Assembly: GCA_023228185.1 (NCBI GenBank)
Contig: JALOBQ010000058.1
Coordinates: forward strand, 1 to 6,347
From: Candidatus Omnitrophota bacterium
Lineage (GTDB): Bacteria > Omnitrophota > Gorgyraeia > Gygaellales > Profunditerraquicolaceae
Reading direction: 5' to 3'
Length of the DNA stretch: 6,347 nt
Part shown: one piece after another, positions 1 through 6,077 of the stretch
Numbering within the stretch: position 1 is the first letter of the stretch
Layout: every line of letters starts with the position of its first letter
Position numbers and translations under genes: made by a program
Notes under the pieces: generated by a model
The model's database searches: none
Seen by the model: the letters and a program-made list of their open reading frames with translations, nothing else
What the model was told of the DNA's origin: nothing

Positions 1-1
1 C

Positions 2-1102
2 ACGCATATAGGCGTTGCCGGCAGGTATCTGGTGATTATGCCGCAAGATAAACAGGTCGGCATATCCCGGCGCATTGATGATGACCTGGAGAGGCGGCGC
101 TTGCGCCAGATATTTAAAGAACTTGATCTGCCTAAAGAAGTCGGTTTTATCGTGCGCACCGCTGCCAGCGGAAAATCTAAACAGGAATTAATGCGTGACG
201 CGCAATTCCTCTATAAGATCTGGAAACGCGTGGAAAAAACAGCGCAAACCCAGAAAGCCCCGGCTTTAGTTTACGAAGAGTATGATCTGGCTCTCAGGGC
301 GATCCGCGATTCTTTTACCGAGGATGTCAGTAAACTTGTCGTTGATTCCAAACCTGAATTTTACCGCATTCAGCATTTTATGCATAATTTTATGAGTTAT
401 CTTGCCAAAAAAGTCGAGCTTTACAAGGGCGATGACCTTTTTCTCGATAAAAACGTGGAAAAAGAGATCAATAGGATTTTTGATACGCACGTCTATCTTA
501 AATCCAAAGCTTATTTAATTATTGAGCCCACGGAAGGCCTGGTGGTAATTGACGTAAACAGCGGCGGTTTCAAAAAGAAGGTCAGCCAGGAGGATATGGC
601 TTTTAAGGTTAACTGCGACGCTGCCGTGGAAATCGCCAGACAACTGGTTTTACGCGATCTGGGCGGCATTATCGTGGTCGATTTTATTGATATGGAGCGC
701 GAAGGCCATCGCCGGGAATTATTAAACGTTTTGAAAAAATCCCTCGCTGATGACCGGGCTAAATACGATATCCTGGGTATATCAAAATTCGGGTTGCTGG
801 AGATGACCCGCGAACGGATACATAAAACCGTGCAAATGCTTTCTTACCATCCCTGTCCATATTGCAAGGGCAAAGGTAAACTGCGGTCGCCGCAAACACT
901 GGCGATTGCCGCTTTAAAAGAACTGAAACACCATCTCAAAGGGAAATCCTTAAAACAGGCCAGCCTTACTTTGGCTCCTCCTGTGATTGATGAAATCTTA
1001 AAAGACAAGGAGGCCCTGCGCGGGATTGAACATAAGTTCCGCATAAAGATAAACCTCATTTCTAACCCTGCGGCGCACTTAGATGACCTTAAAATAAGCT
1101 GA
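2..1102 (+). CDS. rng: Ribonuclease G/E family endoribonuclease, 3' part (5' end outside window)
   Basis: This is a single-strand-specific endoribonuclease of the RNase E/G family, acting in rRNA maturation and mRNA decay in the cytoplasm. The frame is open from the left edge, where the visible peptide reads THIGVAGRYLVIMPQ, the end of the S1-like domain; the true start lies upstream. The 366 visible residues contain the two metal-binding aspartates of the DNase I-like catalytic site (IDVNSG, Asp codon at 551; VDFIDM, Asp codon at 680). They also contain the zinc-link CPYC (Cys codons at 854 and 863), which in E. coli RNase E holds dimers together. Only about 80 residues follow the zinc-link, so the protein has RNase G-like architecture without the long RNase E scaffold tail. 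It stands upstream of rplU, a common neighbour, but a promoter between them suggests separate transcription. Family assignment is secure; the choice of rng rather than rne rests on the short C-terminus. Confidence 0.95.
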   Translation, partial: THIGVAGRYLVIMPQDKQVGISRRIDDDLERRRLRQIFKELDLPKEVGFIVRTAASGKSKQELMRDAQFLYKIWKRVEKTAQTQKAPALVYEEYDLALRAIRDSFTEDVSKLVVDSKPEFYRIQHFMHNFMSYLAKKVELYKGDDLFLDKNVEKEINRIFDTHVYLKSKAYLIIEPTEGLVVIDVNSGGFKKKVSQEDMAFKVNCDAAVEIARQLVLRDLGGIIVVDFIDMEREGHRRELLNVLKKSLADDRAKYDILGISKFGLLEMTRERIHKTVQMLSYHPCPYCKGKGKLRSPQTLAIAALKELKHHLKGKSLKQASLTLAPPVIDEILKDKEALRGIEHKFRIKINLISNPAAHLDDLKIS

Positions 1103-1117
1103 TTTTAGGCCATTTTT
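1087..1117 (+). terminator. Possible weak terminator after rng
   Basis: CC-TAAAAT at 1087-1095 (one bulged T at 1089) can pair with ATTTTAGG at 1102-1109 across a six-base loop. Five T residues follow at 1113-1117. The stem includes the last codons and stop of rng. It is AT-rich and the T tract is short, so termination would be weak at best. It lies directly before the rplU promoter, which fits a transcription-unit boundary. Confidence 0.3.
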
Positions 1118-1121
1118 GTCC

Positions 1122-1150
1122 TTGACCGTCAAATCTACCGGGTATATAAT
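1122..1150 (+). promoter_or_regulatory. Sigma-70 type promoter for the rplU operon
   Basis: A -35 box TTGACC (1122-1127) is followed by a 17-base spacer and a perfect -10 box TATAAT (1145-1150). That is 11 of 12 consensus bases at the optimal spacing, in the only gap in the window longer than 100 bases. The start of transcription is expected near 1157, giving a leader of about 80 nt before rplU. It is the best promoter candidate in the window and probably drives rplU and the tightly packed genes after it. Confidence 0.8.
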
Positions 1151-1156
1151 ATAAGT

Positions 1157-1236
1157 TTCAATTGCCACTATTTTATTAACTTTTGGCCTGTCTGTCGTAT
1201 TTTAAGCGCAGCCAGGAATGGTTAGGGAGGTAACAA
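1157..1236 (+). promoter_or_regulatory. rplU 5' leader with a possible hairpin
   Basis: This is the predicted untranslated leader between the inferred transcription start and the L21 start codon. TTTGG-C-CTG at 1182-1190 can pair with CAGCCAGG at 1209-1216, giving eight pairs with two G-U wobbles and one bulged C, over an 18-base loop. The Shine-Dalgarno lies downstream of this stem and is left free. Ribosomal protein operons often have autoregulatory leaders, but nothing here matches a leader I can name. The structure is only a candidate. Confidence 0.25.
1224..1231 (+). promoter_or_regulatory. Strong ribosome binding site of rplU
   Basis: AGGGAGGT ends five bases before the ATG at 1237, an extensive match to the 16S rRNA tail. 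It fixes the rplU start and is the strongest ribosome site in the window, as expected for an abundant ribosomal protein. Confidence 0.85.
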
Positions 1237-1557
1237 ATGTACGCAGTAATTGAAGTTGGAGGCAGGCAGTATAGCGTGAAAAAGAATGATGTTATTGAGG
1301 TAGAGAAACTTGATCTTAAAGCCGCTAAAGATATGGTTCTGGATAAAGTGCTTTTAGTAGCTAAAGATAAGACTGTTGAGGTTGGCCGGCCTTATGTGAA
1401 AGGCGCTAAAGTGGAAGCTACTGTTGTGAAAAATTTAAAAGGCGAAAAAACAATCGCTTTTAAATATCGCCGCAGAAAGAATTCACATTGGACAAAGGGC
1501 AACCGCCAGGAGCTGACTCAGTTAAAGATAAAGGATATTACTTTTTCTTTAAGCTAA
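1237..1557 (+). CDS. rplU: 50S ribosomal protein L21 (bL21)
   Basis: L21 is a structural protein of the large ribosomal subunit that binds 23S rRNA. The 106-residue product has the usual family length (about 103) and the diagnostic N-terminus MYAVIEVGGRQYSV. The middle has GRPYVKGAKVEATV (residues 50-63), and the rRNA-binding C-terminal part has FKYRRRKN (75-82) and NRQELTQLKI (89-98). The segment after YRRRKN reads SHWTKGNRQ, where most L21 proteins have a more basic stretch ending GHRQ, so this loop is somewhat divergent. The start is fixed by the strong Shine-Dalgarno. The gene is first in the operon after the promoter at 1122-1150. Its usual partner rpmA (L27) does not follow; obg begins 39 bases downstream. 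Confidence 0.97.
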   Translation: MYAVIEVGGRQYSVKKNDVIEVEKLDLKAAKDMVLDKVLLVAKDKTVEVGRPYVKGAKVEATVVKNLKGEKTIAFKYRRRKNSHWTKGNRQELTQLKIKDITFSLS

Positions 1558-1585
1558 TTATTTAAAGTTTCGATCTGTTAAAGCG

Positions 1586-1591
1586 TATAAT
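1586..1591 (+). promoter_or_regulatory. TATAAT box directly upstream of obg (possible internal promoter)
   Basis: A perfect TATAAT lies in the 39-base gap between rplU and obg and ends five bases before the obg ATG at 1597. If used as a -10 box, transcription would begin at about the start codon and give a leaderless obg mRNA. No Shine-Dalgarno is visible before this ATG, which agrees with that idea. The -35 region is poor (TTAAAG at 1562-1567 with an 18-base spacer), and the gap is AT-rich, so chance is a real alternative. Confidence 0.3.
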
Positions 1592-1596
1592 TAAAT

Positions 1597-2550
1597 ATGT
1601 TTATAGATAACGCGAAGATCCTTGTGCGCGGCGGTGATGGCGGAAGGGGTTGCGCAAGCCTTTACAGCGATAAATACCTGCGCCGCGGAGTTCCTGACGG
1701 CGGTGATGGCGGTGATGGCGCGGATATTATTATTAAAGCTGATCACCGGTTATTCACGCTGCTGGATTTTCGTTATAACAAACATTTTTACGGTAAACAC
1801 GGCGGCCATGGCTCGGGCAAACAGCAAAGAGGCAAAAACGCCGAAGATATCATCATTCGCGTGCCGTTAGGCACGATCATCAAGGATGCTTTGACAGGCT
1901 GCGTTTTGCGCGATCTTAGCATTGATGAAGAACAGGTGATTGTCGCCCGCGGCGGCCGCGGCGGTATGGGCAACCGTCACCATGTTGACGCTACGCCTGG
2001 GACGCCGGGAGAAGAAAAAGAAATTACTCTTGATTTAAAACTGATTGCCGCTGTAGGTGTAGTGGGTTTTCCCAACGCCGGCAAGTCAACGTTAATTTGC
2101 GCGATATCCAACGCGCATACAAAGATCGCCGCTTATCCGTTTACTACCAAGTCGCCTGTTTTGGGTGTGGTAAACCTGGAAGAAAAGAAATTCGTGATTG
2201 CTGATATCCCGGGTTTGATCGAAGGCGCTTCTTTAGGCAAGGGGTTGGGCGATAAATTTTTGAAACATATCGAACGCACCCAGATGATTGTGCATATTAT
2301 CGATATGGCAGGTTTTGAAGGCAGGGATCCTTTAGAGGATTACAAGAAAATAAATATAGAATTAAAAGCATATAGCGCGGATTTAGCCGCAAAGCACCAG
2401 ATTATTTGCGCCAATAAAATGGATCTTGAGGGCGCTAAAGAAAATTTGGTTAGATTCAAGAAATCAGTCAAGAAACCGGTATTTGCGATTTCCGCGCTTA
2501 ACAAACAGGGATTAGAGGAATTAGTCGATGCAATCGCAAAAAAAATATAA
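1597..2550 (+). CDS. obg: Obg family GTPase, short form without the C-terminal OCT domain
   Basis: Obg/CgtA is an essential GTP-binding protein that acts in late assembly of the 50S subunit and in stress signalling. The 317 residues contain the glycine-rich Obg fold (about 1-150; MFIDNAKILVRGGDGG at the start, repeated GGDGGDG near 35-41). The G domain follows, with G1 GFPNAGKS (157-164), switch I YPFTTKSPVLG (180-190), G3 DIPGLIEGA (203-211), G4 NKMD (273-276) and G5 SAL (299-301). The protein ends right after the G domain, so it lacks the extra C-terminal domain that brings E. coli ObgE to about 390 and B. subtilis Obg to about 428 residues; short forms are known in many bacteria. The segment GMGNRHHVDATPGTPGEE (123-140) looks shorter than usual. 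The start is set by homology; no Shine-Dalgarno is visible. The 3' end overlaps proB by 23 bases. Confidence 0.97.
   Translation: MFIDNAKILVRGGDGGRGCASLYSDKYLRRGVPDGGDGGDGADIIIKADHRLFTLLDFRYNKHFYGKHGGHGSGKQQRGKNAEDIIIRVPLGTIIKDALTGCVLRDLSIDEEQVIVARGGRGGMGNRHHVDATPGTPGEEKEITLDLKLIAAVGVVGFPNAGKSTLICAISNAHTKIAAYPFTTKSPVLGVVNLEEKKFVIADIPGLIEGASLGKGLGDKFLKHIERTQMIVHIIDMAGFEGRDPLEDYKKINIELKAYSADLAAKHQIICANKMDLEGAKENLVRFKKSVKKPVFAISALNKQGLEELVDAIAKKI
2514..2519 (+). promoter_or_regulatory. Ribosome binding site of proB inside obg
   Basis: AGAGGA lies eight bases before the proB ATG at 2528, within the last codons of obg. It supports the overlapping start and suggests translational coupling, since ribosomes ending obg translation pass through this site. 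Confidence 0.6.
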
Positions 2551-3592
2551 AAGAATCGTCGTAAAAATCGGCTCAAGCCTTTTTTATTCCGATAAGAGCA
2601 AGCTGGATGAAAAGCTTCTTGAATCTGTCTGCTCTCAGGTAGCGGATTTATTAAAAGCGCAATACGAAGTGGTGCTTGTTTCATCCGGCGCCATTGCCTT
2701 AGGGATGTCTGTGCTTGGTTTAAACAGCCGTCCGAAAGAATTAGCCGGCCTGCAGGCTGCCGCGGCAATCGGCCAGCATGAGCTGATGGACATTTACCGT
2801 AAAGCTTTCAAGAAATATTCATTAAATTGCGCCCAGCTTCTTTTAACCTGGGATGATTTTTCAAACCGCCAGCGTTTCCTGAACGCTAAAAACACGTTGA
2901 ACACCTTGTTGAAATTAAAAACCGTGCCGATTATCAATGAAAACGATACGGTTTCTACCGATGAAATTAAATTCGGCGATAACGACAGGTTATCGGCTTT
3001 GGTAAGCATATTAGTGGGCGCTGATCTTTTGATCATACTTTCTGACGTTGACGGCTTGCTTGACGGCAATCAAAAAGTAGTGCGCTTAGTCGATAAGATT
3101 ACCGCGCAGATAAAATCTTTAGCTGCTCCGGCTAAAAAGAAGACTACTGTCGGAGGGATGATCACTAAAATTGAGGCTTGCCGCATCGCTACTGCTTCAG
3201 GCATTTCCAGCGTAATTGCCAACGGTAAAGCTAAAGATATTATTAGCTTGCTTGCGGCTGATGCTTCGGCTAGCGGTACATTGTTTTTGCCGGTTGGAAC
3301 TTGTCTGGACGCTAAAGAACGCTGGATGGCTTTTGGCAGTAAGGCTAAAGGCAAAGTGATTATTGATGATGGTGCGAAAAAAGCTTTGTTAGCTAAAAAG
3401 AGCCTGCTTGCCGTGGGAGTTACATCTACGGAAGGCAGCTTTTTAAGCGGAGAAATTATCAGTATCTGCGATAAAAAGAAGATTGAATTTGCTCGTGGTA
3501 AAGCTGGAGTCTCCTCTAAAGAATTAGATAAAGTTTTAGGCAGCCATTTTGACAGGGAAGTTGTGCATAGAAATAACATTGTGATTTTGTAA
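2528..3592 (+). CDS. proB: Glutamate 5-kinase (with C-terminal PUA domain)
   Basis: ProB phosphorylates L-glutamate with ATP to gamma-glutamyl phosphate, the first and usually proline-inhibited step of proline synthesis. The 354-residue protein is close to the E. coli length (367). It has an amino-acid-kinase domain with VKIGSS (12-17), VSSGA (51-55), INENDTV (136-142), FGDND (149-153), LSDVDGL (171-177) and VGGMITKIEA (208-217). A C-terminal PUA domain follows (about 275-354) and ends EVVHRNNIVIL, as in typical ProB. The ATG overlaps the end of obg by 23 bases and has a Shine-Dalgarno at 2514-2519. The start places the conserved kinase strand RIVVKIGSS at residues 9-17, as expected. proA follows after 3 bases, so the unstable intermediate's producer and consumer are coupled. 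proC is not in the window. Confidence 0.97.
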   Translation: MQSQKKYKRIVVKIGSSLFYSDKSKLDEKLLESVCSQVADLLKAQYEVVLVSSGAIALGMSVLGLNSRPKELAGLQAAAAIGQHELMDIYRKAFKKYSLNCAQLLLTWDDFSNRQRFLNAKNTLNTLLKLKTVPIINENDTVSTDEIKFGDNDRLSALVSILVGADLLIILSDVDGLLDGNQKVVRLVDKITAQIKSLAAPAKKKTTVGGMITKIEACRIATASGISSVIANGKAKDIISLLAADASASGTLFLPVGTCLDAKERWMAFGSKAKGKVIIDDGAKKALLAKKSLLAVGVTSTEGSFLSGEIISICDKKKIEFARGKAGVSSKELDKVLGSHFDREVVHRNNIVIL

Positions 3593-3595
3593 AAA

Positions 3596-4852
3596 ATGAA
3601 TAGAAAAGAAGAAATGATAAAAATAGCTAAGCTCGCTTGCGGCGCCTCGCGCTTTACAGCCAATTTGTCTGCGGCGCAGAAGAACGCTGTTCTAAGGGAT
3701 ATGGCTGCTGCTTTAATAAGTTCTCAGGCAATTATCCTGAAAGCCAATGCTTTAGACCTTAAAAAAGCAAGAAACTCCGGCTTAAAGAGTTCTTTTATCG
3801 ATAGATTGGCTTTGGATAAACAAAGAATCCGGTCAATGGCTGATTCTTTACTGCAGGTTTCTAAGTTGGATGATCCGGTCGGCACTGTAATTAAATCCTG
3901 GAAAGTCAAAAATGGTTTATCCATCCGCAAGGAGCGTTGCGCGATCGGAGTGATCGCGATTATTTATGAAGCGCGGCCTAATGTCACTTCGGATTGCCTG
4001 GGGCTTTGTTTTAAATCCGGCAACAGCGTGATTTTACGCGGCGGCAGCGAAGCGATAAATTCTAATCTGGCGATTTTTAATGTGTTGAATAAAGTTTTGC
4101 TCAAACATAAAATTCCTCAAGGCGCGGCAAGTTTCGTGAAAACTACCGATAGAAAAGCAGTGGACGCGCTTTTAAAACTTAATGATTATATTGACCTGGT
4201 CATTCCCCGCGGCGGCGAAGGCCTGATCAAGCATGTGGTGGCAAGTTCACGCATTCCGGTGATCAAGCATTATAAAGGTATCTGCCACGTTTATGTTGAT
4301 GACGAAGCAGACTTGAATATGGCTGAGAATATCTGCCTTAACGCGAAACTCCAGCGTCCGGGAGTTTGTAACGCTATGGAGTGTTTACTTGTGCATCGCG
4401 ATCTGGCGGCAAGATTTTTGCCGGGAATGTTGAAAAAATTTAAAGACGCTGGTGTCCAGATCCGCGGTTGCGCTTTTACTAAAAAGCTTGCCAAATGGGT
4501 AAAGCTTGCCACAGAGAAAGATTATCGCACGGAATATCTAGGCTTGGCGCTTTCGGTAAAAGTTGTCAACAACCTGGATGAAGCGATCGAGCATATCAAT
4601 AATTACGGATCGCATCACTCTGATAGTATTGTTACGGATAATAAAAATAACGCTTTGAAATTTTTGAAACGCGTTGATTCCGCCTGCGTTTATCAGAATG
4701 CTTCTACGCGTTTTACCGATGGTTTTCAGTTTGGTATGGGCGCTGAAATTGGCATTTCTACGGATAAACTGCATGCCCGCGGCCCAATGGCTTTGGAAGA
4801 GTTGACGACGTATAAATATATGGTTTTTGGTAACGGCCAGTTGAGGAGATAG
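3596..4852 (+). CDS. proA: Glutamate-5-semialdehyde dehydrogenase (gamma-glutamyl phosphate reductase)
   Basis: ProA reduces gamma-glutamyl phosphate with NADPH to glutamate-5-semialdehyde, the second step of proline synthesis; it often works in complex with ProB. The 418 residues match the family length (417 in E. coli). Visible motifs are YEARPNVT (124-131), the IPRGG loop (203-207), the catalytic cysteine in RPGVCNAMECLL (Cys258), and the C-terminal signature EIGISTDKLHARGPM (384-398). The gene starts three bases after the proB stop and has no clear Shine-Dalgarno, so translation probably depends on termination-reinitiation. A second in-frame ATG at 3614, after a purine-rich stretch (GAAAAGAAG), is a possible alternative start that would remove six residues from a variable N-terminus. 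All key residues are intact. Confidence 0.97.
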   Translation: MNRKEEMIKIAKLACGASRFTANLSAAQKNAVLRDMAAALISSQAIILKANALDLKKARNSGLKSSFIDRLALDKQRIRSMADSLLQVSKLDDPVGTVIKSWKVKNGLSIRKERCAIGVIAIIYEARPNVTSDCLGLCFKSGNSVILRGGSEAINSNLAIFNVLNKVLLKHKIPQGAASFVKTTDRKAVDALLKLNDYIDLVIPRGGEGLIKHVVASSRIPVIKHYKGICHVYVDDEADLNMAENICLNAKLQRPGVCNAMECLLVHRDLAARFLPGMLKKFKDAGVQIRGCAFTKKLAKWVKLATEKDYRTEYLGLALSVKVVNNLDEAIEHINNYGSHHSDSIVTDNKNNALKFLKRVDSACVYQNASTRFTDGFQFGMGAEIGISTDKLHARGPMALEELTTYKYMVFGNGQLRR

Positions 4853-4861
4853 CTGACAGCT
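4844..4861 (+). promoter_or_regulatory. Distant Shine-Dalgarno and small inverted repeat before nadD
   Basis: AGGAG at 4844-4848, in the last codons of proA, is the only Shine-Dalgarno-like site before nadD. It lies 17 bases from the ATG at 4866, too far for normal use. Between them AGCTG-A-CAGCT (4851-4861) is a perfect inverted repeat that could form a four-pair stem with a GAC loop, reducing the effective spacing to about six bases. The repeat is small and may be chance. Confidence 0.35.
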
Positions 4862-4865
4862 AAAA

Positions 4866-5432
4866 ATGAAGATTGGTATCCTCGGAGGTTCATTTAATCC
4901 GGTGCATATCGGCCACCTTATTTTAGCTGATGAAGTAAGGGAAAAACTCAACCTTGATAAAATAATCTTTGTGCCTGTCGCGCTTGCTCCGCATAAAGAT
5001 AATTCGGATATTGCCGACTCAAGCGATCGCCTAAAAATGCTTAAGTTGGCGCTTAAGGGTAACCGGGATTGCAAAGTTTCCAATATTGAGACGCGCCGGC
5101 CCGGGCGTTCTTATACGATCGATACCTTGAAGGAATTAAAAAGTAAATACCAGCGCGATGAATTGTATTTTATTATCGGCAGCGACTTGCTTAATTATTT
5201 AAACGAATGGAAAGATATCCGTGAAGTAATTAAGATGGTTAAATTTATCGCCGCTACCCGTCCGGGGTATCCTTTAAAAAATCTCCCGGATTATATTCAG
5301 ACATTACCGATCAGGGCAGTGGATGTTTCCGCCTTTGAAATACGCCAGCGGATCAAAGAAGGTAAATCGTTCCGTTATTTATTGCCGGACGCTGTTTTTA
5401 ATTACATTAACAAAAGGAAATTATACAGGTGA
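4866..5432 (+). CDS. nadD: Nicotinate-nucleotide adenylyltransferase
   Basis: NadD transfers AMP from ATP to nicotinate mononucleotide, giving deamido-NAD in NAD synthesis. The 188-residue protein belongs to the HxGH nucleotidyltransferase family. GGSFNPVHIGH (7-17) binds the nucleotide, and APHK (41-44) and SYTIDTL (82-88) are substrate-pocket motifs. FIIGSDLL (102-109) and the late phosphate-binding motif VSAFEIRQRI (154-163, the counterpart of ISSTxIR) follow, ahead of a helix with RYLLPDAVFNYI (170-181). Length is slightly below the common 190-215. The start is 13 bases after the proA stop. The stop overlaps the GTG of rpe (GTGA). The genes that commonly follow nadD, yqeK and rsfS, are replaced by rpe here. 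Confidence 0.95.
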   Translation: MKIGILGGSFNPVHIGHLILADEVREKLNLDKIIFVPVALAPHKDNSDIADSSDRLKMLKLALKGNRDCKVSNIETRRPGRSYTIDTLKELKSKYQRDELYFIIGSDLLNYLNEWKDIREVIKMVKFIAATRPGYPLKNLPDYIQTLPIRAVDVSAFEIRQRIKEGKSFRYLLPDAVFNYINKRKLYR

Positions 5433-6064
5433 GAATAAAAGTCGCGCCATCGATATTATCAGCGGATTTCAGTTGTTTGGGCGCCCAAGTTAAAAAAGTC
5501 CAGGCCGCCGGAGCGGATTTGTTGCACGTGGATGTAATGGACGGCCACTTTGTGCCGAATATCACCATCGGCCCGGTAGTTGTGAAATACTTGCGCAAGG
5601 TGACCAAACTAAAACTGGATGTGCATTTAATGATCCAGCAGCCGGCTAAATTCATCCAGCCGTTTATCGACGCCGGCAGTGATATGATTACCGTGCATGT
5701 CGAAGTAATTTCCTTAAAAGAGATTGCTTCAATCAGCAGGATGCTAAAGAAAATGGGCATTAAATTCGGCGTATCCTTAAATCCGGGCACGCCTTTTGAA
5801 AAAATCAAACCGGCTTTGAAATTCGCGGATTTTGTTTTAGTAATGTCGGTTAATCCGGGTTTTGGCGGCCAGAGTTTTATTCCCTCAGTTTTGCCTAAGA
5901 TCAGGCAGATCAGAGAGGTTTTTAAGAAAGATATCGCAATTGACGGTGGCATAAACGCCGTAACGGCTAAATTAGCCAAGTTAGCCGGCGCCAATATTCT
6001 TGTGGCGGGAAGTTATATATTCGGCGCGAAAAACATAAAACAGGCGATTAAAGCCTTAAGATAG
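5429..6064 (+). CDS. rpe: Ribulose-phosphate 3-epimerase
   Basis: Rpe interconverts D-ribulose 5-phosphate and D-xylulose 5-phosphate in the pentose phosphate pathway. The 211 residues form a TIM barrel with the start VAPSILSADFSCLGAQ and the metal/catalytic residues His33 and Asp35 in HVDVMDGHFVPNITIGP. DVHLMI (His66), the phosphate loop VMSVNPGFGGQSF (138-150) and the catalytic Asp172 in IDGGIN complete the site. The last strands GANILVAGSYIFGA (188-201) supply the second phosphate site. The start is a GTG whose last two bases plus the next A form the nadD stop, a 4-base overlap; AAGGA at 5414-5418 lies ten bases upstream. The family start (MRIKVAPSILS) leaves no room for a much later start. 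Length is normal (about 210-225). Confidence 0.96.
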   Translation: MRIKVAPSILSADFSCLGAQVKKVQAAGADLLHVDVMDGHFVPNITIGPVVVKYLRKVTKLKLDVHLMIQQPAKFIQPFIDAGSDMITVHVEVISLKEIASISRMLKKMGIKFGVSLNPGTPFEKIKPALKFADFVLVMSVNPGFGGQSFIPSVLPKIRQIREVFKKDIAIDGGINAVTAKLAKLAGANILVAGSYIFGAKNIKQAIKALR

Positions 6065-6068
6065 GAGA
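6063..6068 (+). promoter_or_regulatory. Ribosome binding site of the phosphohexomutase gene
   Basis: AGGAGA, overlapping the stop codon of rpe (TAG, 6062-6064), ends nine bases before the ATG at 6078. It fixes the start and ties translation of this gene to rpe. Confidence 0.75.
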
Positions 6069-6077
6069 ATATTCAAC

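Noticed and set aside
1630..1725. Repeated GGCGGTGATGGCGG units that look like a short tandem repeat
   Set aside because: They encode the glycine-rich loops of the Obg fold, a conserved protein feature, and are not a DNA repeat element.
3070..3663. Long antisense open frame across the proB/proA junction
   Set aside because: It lies opposite intact, well-recognised genes, has no ribosome site or recognisable domain, and its composition is that of a reverse-complement shadow.
4483..4510. AAGCTTGCC present twice within 28 bases
   Set aside because: It encodes two Lys-Leu-Ala triplets in ProA; there is no sign of an attachment site or repeat family.
5325..5345. NadD late motif VSAFEIR instead of ISSTxIR
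   Set aside because: The position and the Ile-Arg pair are kept, and variation in the middle residues is usual in the family, so no loss of function is implied.
5407..5994. Long antisense open frame opposite rpe
   Set aside because: rpe is complete with all catalytic residues; the antisense frame shows no family features.
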